DNA of 64,000 bases from contig NC_133334.1 in NCBI RefSeq assembly GCF_042186555.1, positions 18,805,018 through 18,869,017 on the forward strand. Direction: 5' to 3'. Position numbers and translations under genes: made by a program. The notes below the pieces were generated by a model. The model was not told where the DNA came from. It saw only the letters and a program-made list of their open reading frames with translations, and did no database searches. The DNA is from Aquarana catesbeiana (taxonomy: Eukaryota; Chordata; Amphibia; Anura; Ranidae). Positions 44,746 through 55,734 of the stretch are shown here, piece after piece; positions within the stretch are counted from its first letter, which is position 1, and the number at the start of each line of letters is the position of its first letter.

Positions 44746-45925
44746 GGGGGTGTCGGACTCAAAATTATCGTGGGCCACATCAGCAGTTTGGTTGCCCTCA
44801 AAGGGCCAGTTGTATCTGTAAAACTAGATGTCCAGAGTACAACCCCCCTGGGCCTTCTTTAAGGCAGGGCAAAAGGGGCAGCTTCCCTGGGCTCTGTCAA
44901 TGTTGTGGGGCCCAAAGCAGCTGCCTCATACTTGCCAACTATCCCAGTTTAAATTCCCTTGTCCCTTGAAGTTTTGGTCCTGTGCCGTGTCCTGATATCT
45001 CAGTGTGAAGTGCTGGTACTAATGCTGCCCAGCTCTGCCCTATTGTTGTGTACAGATGACTCACCTGCAGACCCTGTGTTTATATGTAAATAACCGGCAT
45101 TCATATCTAAATAGCGGCAGCATTACTAAGTAAGAAGCTGCGGCCGGCGACATTGATATGTAAACAAAGGCGGCATTCATATGTATATCATGCTTCCCTG
45201 CAGAGAGGAGATGATATGCTGTAACCTCTAGCAACCAATCAGTGAGCAGTATTACTGTACAGTAATCTCTAGCAACCAATTAACAAGCAGAAATCATTTG
45301 CTGTAACCTCTAGCAACTAATCAGTGAGCCCTAATGTGTGCTGTAACCTCTAGCAACCAGTCAGTAAGCAGTAATGATACACTGTAACCTCTAGCAACCA
45401 GTCAGTAAGCAGTAATGATATGCTGTACTGCTGGCAACCAATAGCAATTGCTGCCTGATCTGATACTGTAAACTGATTTTAAGTCTAGCTGCTATTTATT
45501 GTATGTATCTGAGCAGGTGGAGAGTGAAATTGCATGGAGGGGGGCCCAAGAAAATGTTTGCCCAGGGTCCAATCAATATTAAAGATGGCCCTGCACCCCC
45601 CCCCCTTACAGCACAGTGCACTCTCCTTACCATGTGCTGCTGCTGGGAAGAAGCTGGAGGTGGCACTGAGAAGTAGGGTGGCGCAGGGTCTGGAGGAGGA
45701 CCAGAGGAGGGTTGGAGTCTGCTGAATGCTGAGACCAGGGAGATAAAGATGAGAGGGGTGCTGCAGCTGCATAGAGAGGCGCAGATTCTGTCCTCCTCTC
45801 TTCTGCTGACTACTGAGACAAGGTGGGAGTGGAGATGGGGGGGTGCCGCAGCTGCAGGAGAGGAAGGTCCACATGAAATGGTCTGGAGGGCTGGATTTGG
45901 CCTGCGGGCCTTGTGTTTGACATGT
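44746..45925. mobile_element. hAT-like element hosting a CCAAT-repeat insertion
   Basis: The left end GGGTGTCGGACTCAAAATTA, then CGTGGGCCACATCAG, and the right end CTGGATTTGGCCTGCGGGCC, then TTGTGTTTGACATGT, are inverted repeats. The middle (about 44860-45595) is a second repeat of the same type as 58205-59975, with a few CTCTAGCAACCAATCAG units at 45225-45440. Confidence 0.65.
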
Positions 45926-46368
45926 GCTCTATGCTATGGACTGGATACGATTTTACATCTCAGTGATGATCTCTACTGATCTGGAAATTATTTTTTATAT
46001 CAAAGTGATATGGCGGGGGGGGGGGGGTTATTTCACAGGATTTTGTATCTGCAACAGCATTTGACAAAAAAAAGTGCAAATATGATTCTTTGACTCGTCC
46101 CATTTATCATGACATTTGAATCCTACCCTCCAGTATGATGTTATTTTCAAATGAAATAAAATGTATCAAAAAGAAAAAAAGGCCTTAGGAAAATGTAACA
46201 AAAAAATGAAACTAATGTATTGAAACAAATGAATAAAAGGTTTTACCTGATAGGGACCATAGTCAGCCTAAAACTTTAAAGTTTTGGGATATATTTCTGT
46301 GACGTTTTTTATTGCTGTCTACATGGGACAATATGATCAGAAATGGGGGGGGGGGGGGACAGGAAGAC
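45926..46368. other. Intron stretch, nothing recognised
   Basis: Contains G-runs near 46015-46027 and 46346-46357. No gene or element end identified. Confidence 0.4.
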
Positions 46369-46812
46369 TAATGCCGCGTACACACGGTCGGATTTTCCGA
46401 CGGGAAATGTTGGATGTGAGTTTGTTGGCGGTAAGTCCGACCCTGTGTACTCTCCATCGGACAATTGTTATCGGACTTTCCGCCAACAAATGTTGGCTAG
46501 AAGGTTCTCAAATTTTACGCCAACAAATGTCTGTTGTTAGATTTTCCAATCGTGTGTACACAAGTCCGTTGGACAAAAGTCCAAAGTACAAACACGCATG
46601 CTCGGAATCAAGGACGACCCGGAAGCGCTCGGTCTTGTAAAACTAGCGTTCGTAATGGAGACATCATGTACATCTTGTATGTCACTACGTTCGTAATTGT
46701 TGGCCAACATTTGTGTGACTGTGTGTATGCAAGACGAGTTGGAGCCAACAACCTTCCAACAAAAATCCCTGCTTTTTTTGTCGTAAAGTCCGATCATGTG
46801 TATGCGGCATTA
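46369..46812. mobile_element. MITE with AATGCCGCGTACACACGGTC end (about 443 bp)
   Basis: Left end TAATGCCGCGTACACACGGT and right end ATCATGTGTATGCGGCATTA are inverted repeats. The interior is full of short inverted pairs around CCAACAAATGTTGGC and GTCCGAC. No coding capacity. The target duplication is not clear. Confidence 0.85.
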
Positions 46813-47080
46813 GAGTTACAATAAACTCATAGATGGACTAGCCTAGTCTCAGCTCATCAGTGGTGCAGTACGGCATTAGGTGTTTCTATGGTGCAGGTCG
46901 GCCAGCCACCAGCACCGTAAGAAACGTACCTCGCTAATCCGGGGACGGGGGGCTCTCAGGGTAACCCCAGCATTCAGAAGGGCATAGAAGTCAACCTCCA
47001 TTTATCCTGCTCTACCTCCCACCCGTAGCCACACTGCCACAGCCACAGATTATTGGGAGATTGAAAAAAGTGGGTCCTAG
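46813..47080. other. Intron stretch, nothing recognised
   Basis: Short non-repetitive stretch with CACAGCCACAGATTATTGGG near its right end. Confidence 0.35.
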
Positions 47081-47084
47081 GACT

Positions 47085-48065
47085 CTGATGTAAAATATGG
47101 GGGGGGGGCTAAGGAGACTGTTGTGAAAGGTGGGGGCGGACTAAGGACTCTGATATGGAGTGGGGGAGATGGACTGAGGTCTATGGTGTGGAAAATAGGA
47201 AGAAGAGGCTGAGGACCCTTATGTGAGAAGGGGGGGCTGAGGATTCTAATGAAAAGGAGGGGCCGAAAACTCTGATGTAAAAGGGGAGAGGACTGAGGAC
47301 TCTGATGTAGGGGGGCAACAAATGTGAAAGAGGGGGAGACTGAGGACTCTGATGTGGAATGGGGGAGGTGGACTGAGGAATCTGATGTGGAATGGGGGGG
47401 GGAGACCGAGGACTCTGATGTGGAATGGGGGAGGGGGGACTGAGGACTCTGATGTGGAATAGGGGGGGGAACTGAGGACTCTGATGTGGAATAGGGGGGG
47501 GACTGAGGACTCTGATGTGGAATGGGGGGGACTGAGGACTTTGATGTGGAATGGGGGAGGTGGACTAAGGACTCTGATGTGGAATGGGGGTGGACTGAGG
47601 ACTCTGATGTGGAATGGGGGAGGTGGACTGAGGACTCTGATGTGGAATGGGGGAGGTGGACTGAGGACTCTGATGTGGAGGGGTGGGGAGTGAGGACTAT
47701 GTTGTGGAAAAGGGGGGAAAAGGCTGAAGACCCTCTGATGTGGAATGGGGGGGGACTGAGAACCCTGATGTGGAATGGGGGGGACTGAGGACTTTGATGT
47801 GGAATGGGGGAGGTGGACTGAGGACTTTGATGTGGAATGTGGGTGGACTGAGGACTCTGATGTGGAATGGGGGGGAACTGAGGACTCTGATGTGGAATGG
47901 GGGGAGGACTGGGGACTCTGATGTGGAGGGGTGGGGAGTGAGGACCTATGTTGTGGAAAAGGGGGGGAAGAGGCTGAGGACCCTGATGCAAAAAGGGAAG
48001 GGGACTGAGGACTCTGTTGTGGAAAAGTAGAGGGAGCTGAGGATTTTCATGAAAAAGGTGGAGCT
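47085..48065. repeat. Second G-rich minisatellite array, about 23-30-bp unit
   Basis: The unit is GAGGACTCTGATGTGGAATG followed by G-runs, clearly related to the 34.6-40.1-kb array but with the private GTGGAATGGGGG variant. The sequence just right of it, TGCCTCAAGATTTTTCAT at about 48104, resembles TGCCTCAAGATTTTATTA at 40149. Long frames on both strands are by-products. Confidence 0.93.
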
Positions 48066-48940
48066 TCTGATCTGATATGATGGAACTCATTATAGACTCA
48101 GGTGCCTCAAGATTTTTCATATTCACAAAGGGTGCCATGAATAAAAAAAAAATAAATAAAAAATTGAGCAATACTGATCTAACCCTTCTCCATTTTACTG
48201 AAAGAACTGTGTTCCTGGTTCCCACATGGTCACATACAGAAGATGGTTGTTCCGTCTACCAACCCACAGGACCAATGACTATATAAGTGTTGACCTCTAA
48301 CCCCCTGATATTCTTGTTTCTGCCTTCAAAGACTCCAGAACTTTATGTCCCTGCAGGTCCATTCAGGTAACGTGTCTTCTGAATGCAGTCCTACGCCTTG
48401 GTTTACTAATGGTGCCTAGTGGGTGAGGAGCCCATCTGGTGGAACTTTTGGTGCTTTTTATAGCATGCTAAAGGCTGTGCATATGTTGTGTGGGCAATTT
48501 CTGTGCTATTCTTCCCTCCTTCTCGCCATTTTCATTTCCTGCATTCAGTATATGGGAATTCCGGCCATCCACAACTATTTAGCGTCTCTGATATAAAGTA
48601 TGTGTTGAATAAAACTCTTTAGATTTTTGCCTCTCTCCGACGTTTGTGCCATGCTGTGAGGTCGCTGTGCTTTAGTTCCAGCATATGAAGTATGGTTACA
48701 ATACACTTCTATTGTTTATGGGTTGTATTCTTTCATATTGATGAAGGACTATTTCAAGCATTTCTTATGTGGCTTCCCTGTTCTCCTTTTCCTGTATATA
48801 TATATATATACGGTCTCCTGCTGCCCACACCAGGGGCCTAGATAAGGAGGGAGATAAGGGGGTCCAAACCCCCACCCATAGCATTCCTGGGGCAGCTGCT
48901 GTTGTCTGCTAGCACTAATGATACACACTGCAGGCTGCTG
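48066..48940. other. Intron stretch with a small (TA)n
   Basis: Mostly non-repetitive. (TA)7 at about 48796-48810. No gene seen. Confidence 0.4.
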
Positions 48941-48949
48941 CTCCCTAAG

Positions 48950-49375
48950 GAAGGGAAGCTCTGTACTAAAGAGGGGGGAGCTTTGTATTGGGGGGGAGCT
49001 TTACTAAAGGGGTGGGGGTTGTACTGGGAAGGGGTGAGAATCTGTACTGGTGGGATCTGTACTAGGGAAGGGGTGGGGAACTGTACTGGTGGGATCTGTA
49101 CTAGGGAAGGGGGCTGTGCTGATGAGGAGATCTGTGCCTGGGGGAATCTGTACTAAAAAGGGGGGGAATCTGTACTGGGAAGAGAAAAATGTACTGGTGG
49201 GATCTGTAATGGGGAAGGAGGATTTTACTGGTGGGAAGCCTGGTTTACATGTGTCCCTGGGGAAGCTGTATTAGGGGGTAGAGATCTGTACTAAGGGGGT
49301 TGTGCCGGGGGCTAAGGGAGGGGGAAGTTCTGGGGTGATCTTTATTAAAAGGGGGGAAGTTTGTACTGTGGAGCT
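48950..49375. repeat. Degenerate GGGGGAATCTGTACT minisatellite
   Basis: Irregular units with CTGTACTGGTGGGATCTGTA and CTAGGGAAGGGG of 15-35 bp. A similar G-rich GGGGATTTGTGCTAGGAG array lies at about 59980-60290. Confidence 0.85.
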
Positions 49376-50547
49376 CAACTGGAGGGAAGGCCAATCTGTG
49401 AATTAATCCAGTGTGAGACTTCCTGTAATAAAGACCGTCACTGCTGCTCTCTCTCCTTGTGTAGAGGGACTGGTCTGGTCTCCGCCCCCTCCTATAGTTT
49501 ACTGCAGGCTTGCAGTGGGTGGGGCCTGCCGGCCCCTCCCACAGCTCTGCTGTTTGCACAGGCTATATACAGCACAGTGATGTCACTGCTACTTTAACAA
49601 AGTAATATCTGGGTTTAGAAAGACATATGTTGGATTTAAAGCCTTTGTAGATATTTGAGGAATTTTATTTAAATGCGTTTTTTTTTTGTCCCTGGAGTTT
49701 AGCTTAAAAAGAGAACCCTGCACAAAATCTACTGGCAGTAAATATAACCCCAGGAAAAATAATTTAGAAACATGGATATACACGTACAAACTGCAAAGCC
49801 ATTAAAATGAAAGTAAGAAATAAAGCTAATAATAATATATAACAGCAATGAGCTGCATGTAGAAATATACTCCAGCTTAGGCGTAATTCTGGAAAGGTTA
49901 TTAATATTCAACATAGAACTCACAATTCTTTTACCGACTAATTATACTGGAATTTTCTTGCTATAATCCAATAAGACGTGTGAAATATTCTCCAAAAATT
50001 ATTCAGCAACAATCGTCCTTTAATTTTCTCAGCATGAAATGAGAGCCCGGCTTAATCATCTCGAAGGCAGAATGTTAATGTTTAGGCACTCAGACGTTTG
50101 GTCTATGGACCTGGTGGCCAACTCATGGCCCTTTGGCACTTATTGTTTGGCCCTCTGAGTCCCTGCTCTACACAGTAGTCTTGTGTTTTCTCTTTTTTTT
50201 TTTTACTTGGGTGTCTACTCAAGCCAGCCAAGCAAAAAAATTCTTTAGACTGACCACTGTCATCAGGACTACAGGACTAAAGAAAAATCCAAAATTTGGA
50301 GTCGTCACCACCAAAGGAATGGTGGAAATACTTGGCCCAGTGACAACTGTCTACAATAGGCTTTCTCTCCAATTTTGAGCAATTTTCTACAGGACAGAAG
50401 GTGATGAAAAATCTCCCCAATGATACACAAAATGCAAACAAAACTACAAGGTTTTCAACTATCCCCACTATATCTAAAATAATAATTTAAAAAAGTTTGG
50501 GACTTAGATATAGTTTAGACTTGCATTCTCCACTCCTGCCTGCCTAT
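49376..50547. other. Mostly non-repetitive intron stretch
   Basis: A fragment with GGTGGCCAACTCATGGCCCT at about 50110-50160 resembles a hAT end. The segment 49985-50100 (CCTTTAATTTTCTCAGCATG, GAGCCCGGCTTAATCATCTC) is complex and is a regulatory candidate. No exon is seen. Confidence 0.4.
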
Positions 50548-50550
50548 TAG

Positions 50551-50701
50551 TGATGAGCTAAGGTTTGGCCCAAACCACAGGAAGCTGTCACATAATAGCA
50601 GGCTGCTGTTCCAATCAGCTGTGGCCGTCCTGCATGCGGTGGTGACCTCATTGACCTAATATGGCCATATTTGGACAATGTCAGCCTGAACCTTAGCTCA
50701 T
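50551..50701. mobile_element. Short MITE with TGATGAGCTAAGGTTTGG end
   Basis: The left end GATGAGCTAAGGTTTGG is mirrored by CTGAACCTTAGCTCATTTG on the right. About 150 bp, non-coding. Confidence 0.65.
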
Positions 50702-50770
50702 TTGTAGTGCTTACTGGTTATACTGGTCATGTGCTGGTGACCTCATTGACCTAACATGGCCAAATGGCTG

Positions 50771-51440
50771 TGTGCTCTGCCTCTCTCACCCCTCCCGACT
50801 TTAACATGCATGTCTTCTATTTGCACAATTGGACAACAATTCATCCACAAATATTGTAATTTATTGTACCTCTTCTGGGATGTTTCCTCACTGTTTTGCT
50901 CAATGTTTCTGAAGTCCTAATAGAAGCTACAAAAGGTCCTCCTTCTAAATAAGTTGTGTGCTCTGCCTCTCTCACCCTTCTCGACTGTAACATGCATGTC
51001 TTCTTTTTTCACAATTGGACAAAAATTCACCCACAAATATTCTAATTGACGGTACCTCTTCTAGGATGTCCCTTCACTGTTCTGCTCAACATTTCTAAAG
51101 TCCTGATAGAAGCTACAAAAAGTCCTCCTTCGAAAAAAACTCTGTGCTCTGCCTCTCTCACCCCTCCCGACTGTAACATGCATGTCTTTTTTTTTCACAA
51201 TTGGACAAAAATTCACCCACAAATATTCTAATTGACGGTACCTCTTCTAGGATGTCCCTTCACTGTTCTGCTCAATATTTCTAAAGTCCTGATAGAAGCT
51301 ACAAAAAGTCCTCCTTCGAAATAAGCTATGTGCTCTGCCTCTCTCACCCCTCCCGACTGCATATCTACTTTTTGCACAATTGGACAAAAATTCAATTTTG
51401 CCATCACCACAATTTTATCAAATTTGACCACATGGACTGC
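50771..51440. repeat. 186-bp tandem repeat, about 3.6 copies
   Basis: TGTGCTCTGCCTCTCTCACC occurs at 50771, 50957, 51143 and 51329, exact spacing 186 bp. The unit includes CACAATTGGACAAAAATTCA and TAGGATGTCCCTTCACTGTT. A diverged single copy is at about 54895-55085. The array ends about 250 bp from the NELL1 exon. Confidence 0.95.
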
Positions 51441-51542
51441 CTAGGTTAATTCTCTTTAAGCTTAAGAACCAAGTCACCATAAAGTGGCAGCTGAATCTGA
51501 AAATTGCACAGCTAACTCATCACCTTGCATGTTTACAAACAG

Positions 51543-51562
51543 CCCCCCCCCCCCCCCCCCCA
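51543..51562 (-). promoter_or_regulatory. G20 run in the pre-mRNA downstream of a NELL1 5' splice site
   Basis: Twenty consecutive C on the plus strand read as G on the NELL1 transcript, at about +129 to +148 after the exon donor at 51690. Intronic G-runs near donors can bind hnRNP H/F and affect splicing; that role is inference. Confidence 0.4.
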
Positions 51563-51690
51563 AAATGTGATTACATTTCTTTCATGAAAGCGCCATGCAG
51601 ACACAAGACAAGGAATGTAAGGAAAGAGTAAAAATAAAAAAAAAATATATATAGATGTATATAAAAAGTTCTCGAACGAAGTCTGCTTAC

Positions 51691-51831
51691 CAACACAGGA
51701 CTCCCCAGATATGGAGTAGGTCCCGTTGTCATGGAAACCGCTTCTGCACTCACAGTGGTACCACCCCGGGAGGTTAGCACAGCGGGAATGGTTGTGACAC
51801 TCTATGATGCCCTCAGCACATTCATCAATAT
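51691..51831 (-). CDS. NELL1: NELL1 internal exon: calcium-binding EGF-like module
   Basis: This 141-bp exon (phase 1 to phase 1) encodes one complete calcium-binding EGF-like module. It begins with the split Asp of DIDEC and ends in GESCV followed by G, which joins the AC at the start of the 18.4-kb exon to make the Asp of the next DIDEC. That join in frame is direct support for the pair. Six cysteines are present. CANLPGWYHC fits the Cx[DN]x4[FY]xC hydroxylation pattern. HNHS and NGT are potential N-glycosylation sites. The acceptor is TTTTTCTCTGAGGCAG with a pyrimidine tract, and the donor is TTG|GTAAGC. In the protein this module sits immediately before the EGF module encoded at 18.3-18.5 kb. 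No stop or frameshift is seen, so both exons look functional. Confidence 0.9.
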
Positions 51832-52372
51832 CTGCCTCAGAGAAAAACACAAGCCAGGCAGAAATTAATTTCCTTTGACACTGAAAAGAACAAAGCATTT
51901 GTCTATCATCCGTCATTGTAGGACTTGATCCTAGCGAACACACAAGGTGATTTGCTTTAATTTTTTTTTTTTTTCCAGTTAAACACTGATTTTTTTTTTT
52001 TTAAGAGCCTAGTAAACTACTTGAACTGAGCTGGAGGGCAATTCATTACCATTAATTACTGGGAGGTCGATCAATGGTCTCTTTCTTTTCCCACTCGTTG
52101 CCTTCTTTTTTTTTTTTTTTTGTGCCTTGAGGAATGTAAGTTATTGAGTGTTCTTTGGGGAACTTTCCACCACTTGTACGCACATATCAGTAGCAGATTA
52201 AATAAAAGCCATGACCTCTTGCTATATCGCTCAGACTCGGAGGTTGTGACATTAGTAACAATGGTAAGGGATGAAGTTCAAGGCTTAAAGGAGATCTAAA
52301 CACAATCGCTAAAAGCTTCAACATGTTAATAGTGTCTTCAGTCTGCAGTTTTCAATTAAAAAAAAAATAAAA
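51832..52372. other. Intron upstream of the 51.7-kb exon
   Basis: Contains T-runs near 51959-51974, 51990-52002 and 52107-52121. No repeat ends recognised. The stretch next to the exon supplies the pyrimidine tract of its acceptor. Confidence 0.5.
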
Positions 52373-52492
52373 AAATCCCTTGTGATCCTACTATAAAGGT
52401 TCTGTTCAGATGACAAGTGTCTCTCAATTGTCCTCCTGTGTTGTCACCCTTCTCACATCAACCACTGGTGGAGGCTACAAGGAATTAATGAA

Positions 52493-53169
52493 AATGGTAC
52501 AGGTATGCTACAACTAGATATGTGCACTGCCGAAAAATGTGATTATTTTAGTTTCTTTCGTTTTTCGGGTCATTCGTTATGATCGCAATTAGTAAATTCG
52601 AAAATCCAAAAATAAAAAATAAATTCCAAAAATTCGAAAGAATAACTAACTAATAATAACTGACTATTAAATTATAGGTATTGGAATTCACTTTCAAATT
52701 TGGCTGTTGGTGAACGCAACAAATACGAATTTATCCAAAGTTACAAATTATCCAAAATTTTGAATGCCGCATCTAAACAAATGGAACGGAACACATTAAT
52801 AATAAATAATAGTAATAAAAAGTTTTTATTACTGTTATTTATTATTATTAATTTGTTACCTTCCATTAGTTTAGATGTGGCATTCGTCATTTCGGATAAT
52901 TCGGAACTTCGGATAAATTTGTAACTGTTACGTTCACCAACAGCCAAATTTGAAAGGGAATTCCAATACCTATAATTTAATAGTCAGTTATTATTAGTTA
53001 GAAAATCAAAAATTTGAAAGAATAACTTTCTTATTTTTGGGTTTTCAAATTTACGAATTGTGATCATAACGATTGACCCAAAAAACGAAAAAAGACAAAA
53101 GCGAATGAAAAGAAAACCAACACATTTTTCGGCAGTGCACATATCTAGTTGTAGCATACCTGCACCATG
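52493..53169. repeat. AT-rich foldback element, copy 3
   Basis: The ends GGTATGCTACAACTAGATAT and, reversed, GGTATGCTACAACTAGATAT are identical over at least 20 bp and the match continues through GTGCACTGCCGAAAAATGTG. The inner stem is shared with the copies at 43.2 and 44.1 kb (GCATCTAAACAAATGGAACG). The match runs into host-like sequence, suggesting the palindrome extends beyond the element. Confidence 0.85.
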
Positions 53170-53450
53170 TTCAAATTTTCGGGTTTTAGGATTTCCGAAT
53201 TTTCCAATTTACGAATATTCGGAGAAAATTGTTAAACGGGTTTTCTGTTAATTCGAATATTCTTGAATTAATGAATTTGTCGAAATTTGTTAAACTAATT
53301 CGGAACGAAAGGAATTTCACACGTCAAGCTACAACATAATCATACAAGTGAACGTGCTATGGGGGTGTAGGATTATACTAAAAAGCCAATAGGTCCAAAG
53401 ATATCCGTGGCAGCTGCCCAATGAGACTGAAGTGATCTGTGCGATATGTA

Positions 53451-53895
53451 AAGGAAACGGCAGAGGGCGCCAACTAAGTCCAGTATACAGGAAAATACTT
53501 TATTAAAAATCAAGGTGGCAACTCACAAGATGCATAAGGATACGGGCATTTAACCCACCCAGTGTGGTTTGCTGTTGAGGCTGAGTGTGTCTTCAGGAGC
53601 AAGGAAGCAGATGCTCAGGAGCTGTCAGAAACAAAACCAGAAATCCTGAAGCCACCCTGGAGCGCATGGCCTGCACAGGATCGGAAGTGACATCACACCT
53701 GGGAGAGCCACAACGTGGGGAGCGTTGCTAACTTCCTGAATCCTGAAGGCACGCTGAGGTTCAACAACAAACCATACTGGGTGGATTACATGCTCCCTAT
53801 CCTTTTGCATCTTGTGAGTTGCCATTATGATTTTTTAATAAAGTCTTTTCCTATATACTGCACTTAGTTGGGACCCTCTGCTGTTTCCTTGATAT
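53451..53895. repeat. Foldback element with AATAAAGT in its right arm
   Basis: GGAAACGGCAGAGGG and CCAACTAAGTCCAGTATACA pair with the right arm at about 53840-53890. CACAAGATGCATAAGGATA pairs with the TATCCTTTTGCATCTTGTG region near 53797. The layout resembles the CGAAACGCGTT family but the core is not evident. Confidence 0.7.
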
Positions 53896-54095
53896 TTGGT
53901 GGTGGTACCTACAAGCTGATGTACCATAACACATTTAGCAGGCATGGCCCACCATTGTCACCTTGTCACATGAATAAGGTTCCTTGTAGTCTCCACCAGT
54001 GGTTCTTGTGAGAAGGGTGGCAACACAGGAGGACAATTGAGAGACAGTTGTCAACTGAACAGAACCTTTACGGTAGGATCACAAGGGATTTTCTT

Positions 54096-54320
54096 TTAGC
54101 AAAAGGTGGTTGCTACAAGCTGTAGTGCCAACACACATTTTGCAGGCATAGTCCACCATTGTCACCTTGTCACATGAACTACTGGTGGTTGCTACAAGCT
54201 GTAGTGCCAACACACATTTTGCAGGCATGGTCCACCATTGTCCACCCATCACATGAACTTCTGATGGTGACTACAAGCTGACCTGCCAAGGCACATTTTC
54301 CCGGCATGGTCACTAGAAGC
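54096..54320. repeat. 76-bp tandem repeat, about 2.5 copies
   Basis: GCAGGCATRGTCCACCATTG occurs at about 54142 and 54218, with diverged relatives at about 53939 and 60857. Confidence 0.75.
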
Positions 54321-54894
54321 AAGTCCAGAATAATGATAGGCAGCCGACCCTGGAGCAATGCATGTGGACAAGCAGTGGATGAAAGAGGGTGGAGGAGAAC
54401 AGCGCTGAGATGGAAAAAAAAAAATATGAAAAAAGACACTTGAGTACGATACACAATGTTTTAGCAAATTAAATGTGTACATGCCAACAGTCCCGTATTT
54501 GCTGGGACAGTCCCACATCTTGACTGATGCTGTGTTCCTGGCCATGTCCTGAGATCACAGCATCTGACCTCATTTGAATGACACCATATGTGTGATAACT
54601 CAAAAAGGCATTAATGGTGTGTATCAGGGCGCACATATTTAGTGGTGGGGTCTAGGCAGGACCAACCGATGATAAAGTGGAATTTATGGCAGTCAATCAT
54701 ATATGTACAAGCCAAGTCTGGACGGGACCATTCTGTCAAGTGGGTGTGACTTGGGTGCTCGCACCCAAAAAGTGGACAATATGCGGATTATTGACGGGTG
54801 GGTTAACAGTGTGGTGTTAACAGTGGAGCTGAGACCATGATATTGGTATGTATGCCAATTGTCGTCCAGTTAGAGTTTAGATCGACTCTAATTT
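54321..54894. other. Intron stretch, mostly non-repetitive
   Basis: A short repeat at 54340-54420 is the reverse of that at 41050-41150. No gene seen. Confidence 0.4.
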
Positions 54895-55257
54895 TGCATG
54901 TCTACTTTTTTTTTTTCACAACTGAACAAAAATTCACCCACAAATATTCTCATGTACAGTTCCAGTTTCTGGGATGTTCCTTCACTGTTCTGGTCAAGTT
55001 TTCTGAAGTCTTATTATGTTGTAGATGCTTTAAAAGATAATTCCTTCATTAAATATAAGCTGTGTGCTGTGCCTCTCCCACCCTTCTCAAAATTAGGAAT
55101 GTGCAGAGTTAATTTACCCAAATTGATTGCCTTCACCCAAAATCTAGCAAAATTGGCCCTGTGGACTGCCTGGGTTAAATTTGTTCAAATTTTTATTTCC
55201 AAGAAAACTTCACCTATGCAGTCCACATGGTGATTTTACCATGTGGACTACTTAGGT

Positions 55258-55344
55258 CAGTGATGGCGAACCTTGGCACCCCAGATGTTTTGGAACTACA
55301 TTTCTCATGAGGCTCCACTACACTGCCAAGGTTTGCCATCACTG
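55258..55344. mobile_element. hAT MITE (87 bp)
   Basis: Ends are CAGTGATGGCGAACCTTGGC and GTTTGCCATCACTG. Flanking 8-mers ACTTAGGT and GCTTAGGT agree at 7 of 8. It splits a locally duplicated segment (GGTTAAATTTGTTMAAATTT at about 55173 and 55351). Confidence 0.85.
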
Positions 55345-55734
55345 GCTTAGGTTAAATTTGTTAAAATTTTTACTTCCAAGATTATACTTTCACCTAAGCA
55401 GTTCACATTGTGAAATTATAAGGTCAATTCCAACATCATTAATGTCTTTGCTCATAAAAAGAGTTACTATTAACTTTTGGGTTCCTCTATCCATCAGTAG
55501 CTAATGTCAAGTCCCCAAGAAAACAAGGAGCTGTGTTTGGCACAAGCATAGTTCCAGAATAGTTGAAAGGAGCTTCTGTCACCTTCAGGAGCCATTTAAA
55601 GTGAGCTGTACTGCTGAAAAAAACATCAATATGCTTTAGGCTGCTTTCACACTGAGCGTTTCTTGAAGCGCTTTTGCTTTAAAAAAAAAAAAAAAAAGGA
55701 AAGCAGAAGGAAAATGTTTCGCTTTTAATTTTAT

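Larger units (their letters stand above)
18468..51690 (-). other. NELL1: Intron between the two NELL1 exons (33.2 kb, phase 1)
   Basis: It is bounded by a GTAAGC donor at 51690 and a TTGCAG acceptor ending at 18468 on the minus strand. No other exon-like frame with EGF or VWC cysteine spacing was seen inside it. It contains most of the repeats listed below. Sequence left of 18274 and right of 51831 belongs to the neighbouring introns of the same gene. Confidence 0.85.
52373..54095. repeat. Composite inverted repeat enclosing two further foldbacks
   Basis: Outer arms: 52373-52485 (TCCCTTGTGATCCTAC, AATTGTCCTCCTGTGTTG) pair with 53975-54095 in reverse. Enclosed are the AT-rich foldback at 52493-53169 and another foldback at 53451-53895. 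The second and third were probably inserted into the first. Confidence 0.8.

Noticed and set aside
47077..48225. Reverse-strand open frame of 382 codons
   Set aside because: Again minisatellite translation (HQSPQSPP-like), with only a short unrelated N-terminal stretch.
18274..51831. Assignment of the exons to NELL2
   Set aside because: The cysteine-spacing segments ALRTHTCWNDSAC and AEGIIECHNHSRC match my recollection of NELL1, while NELL2 differs in these stretches; a protein search would settle it.
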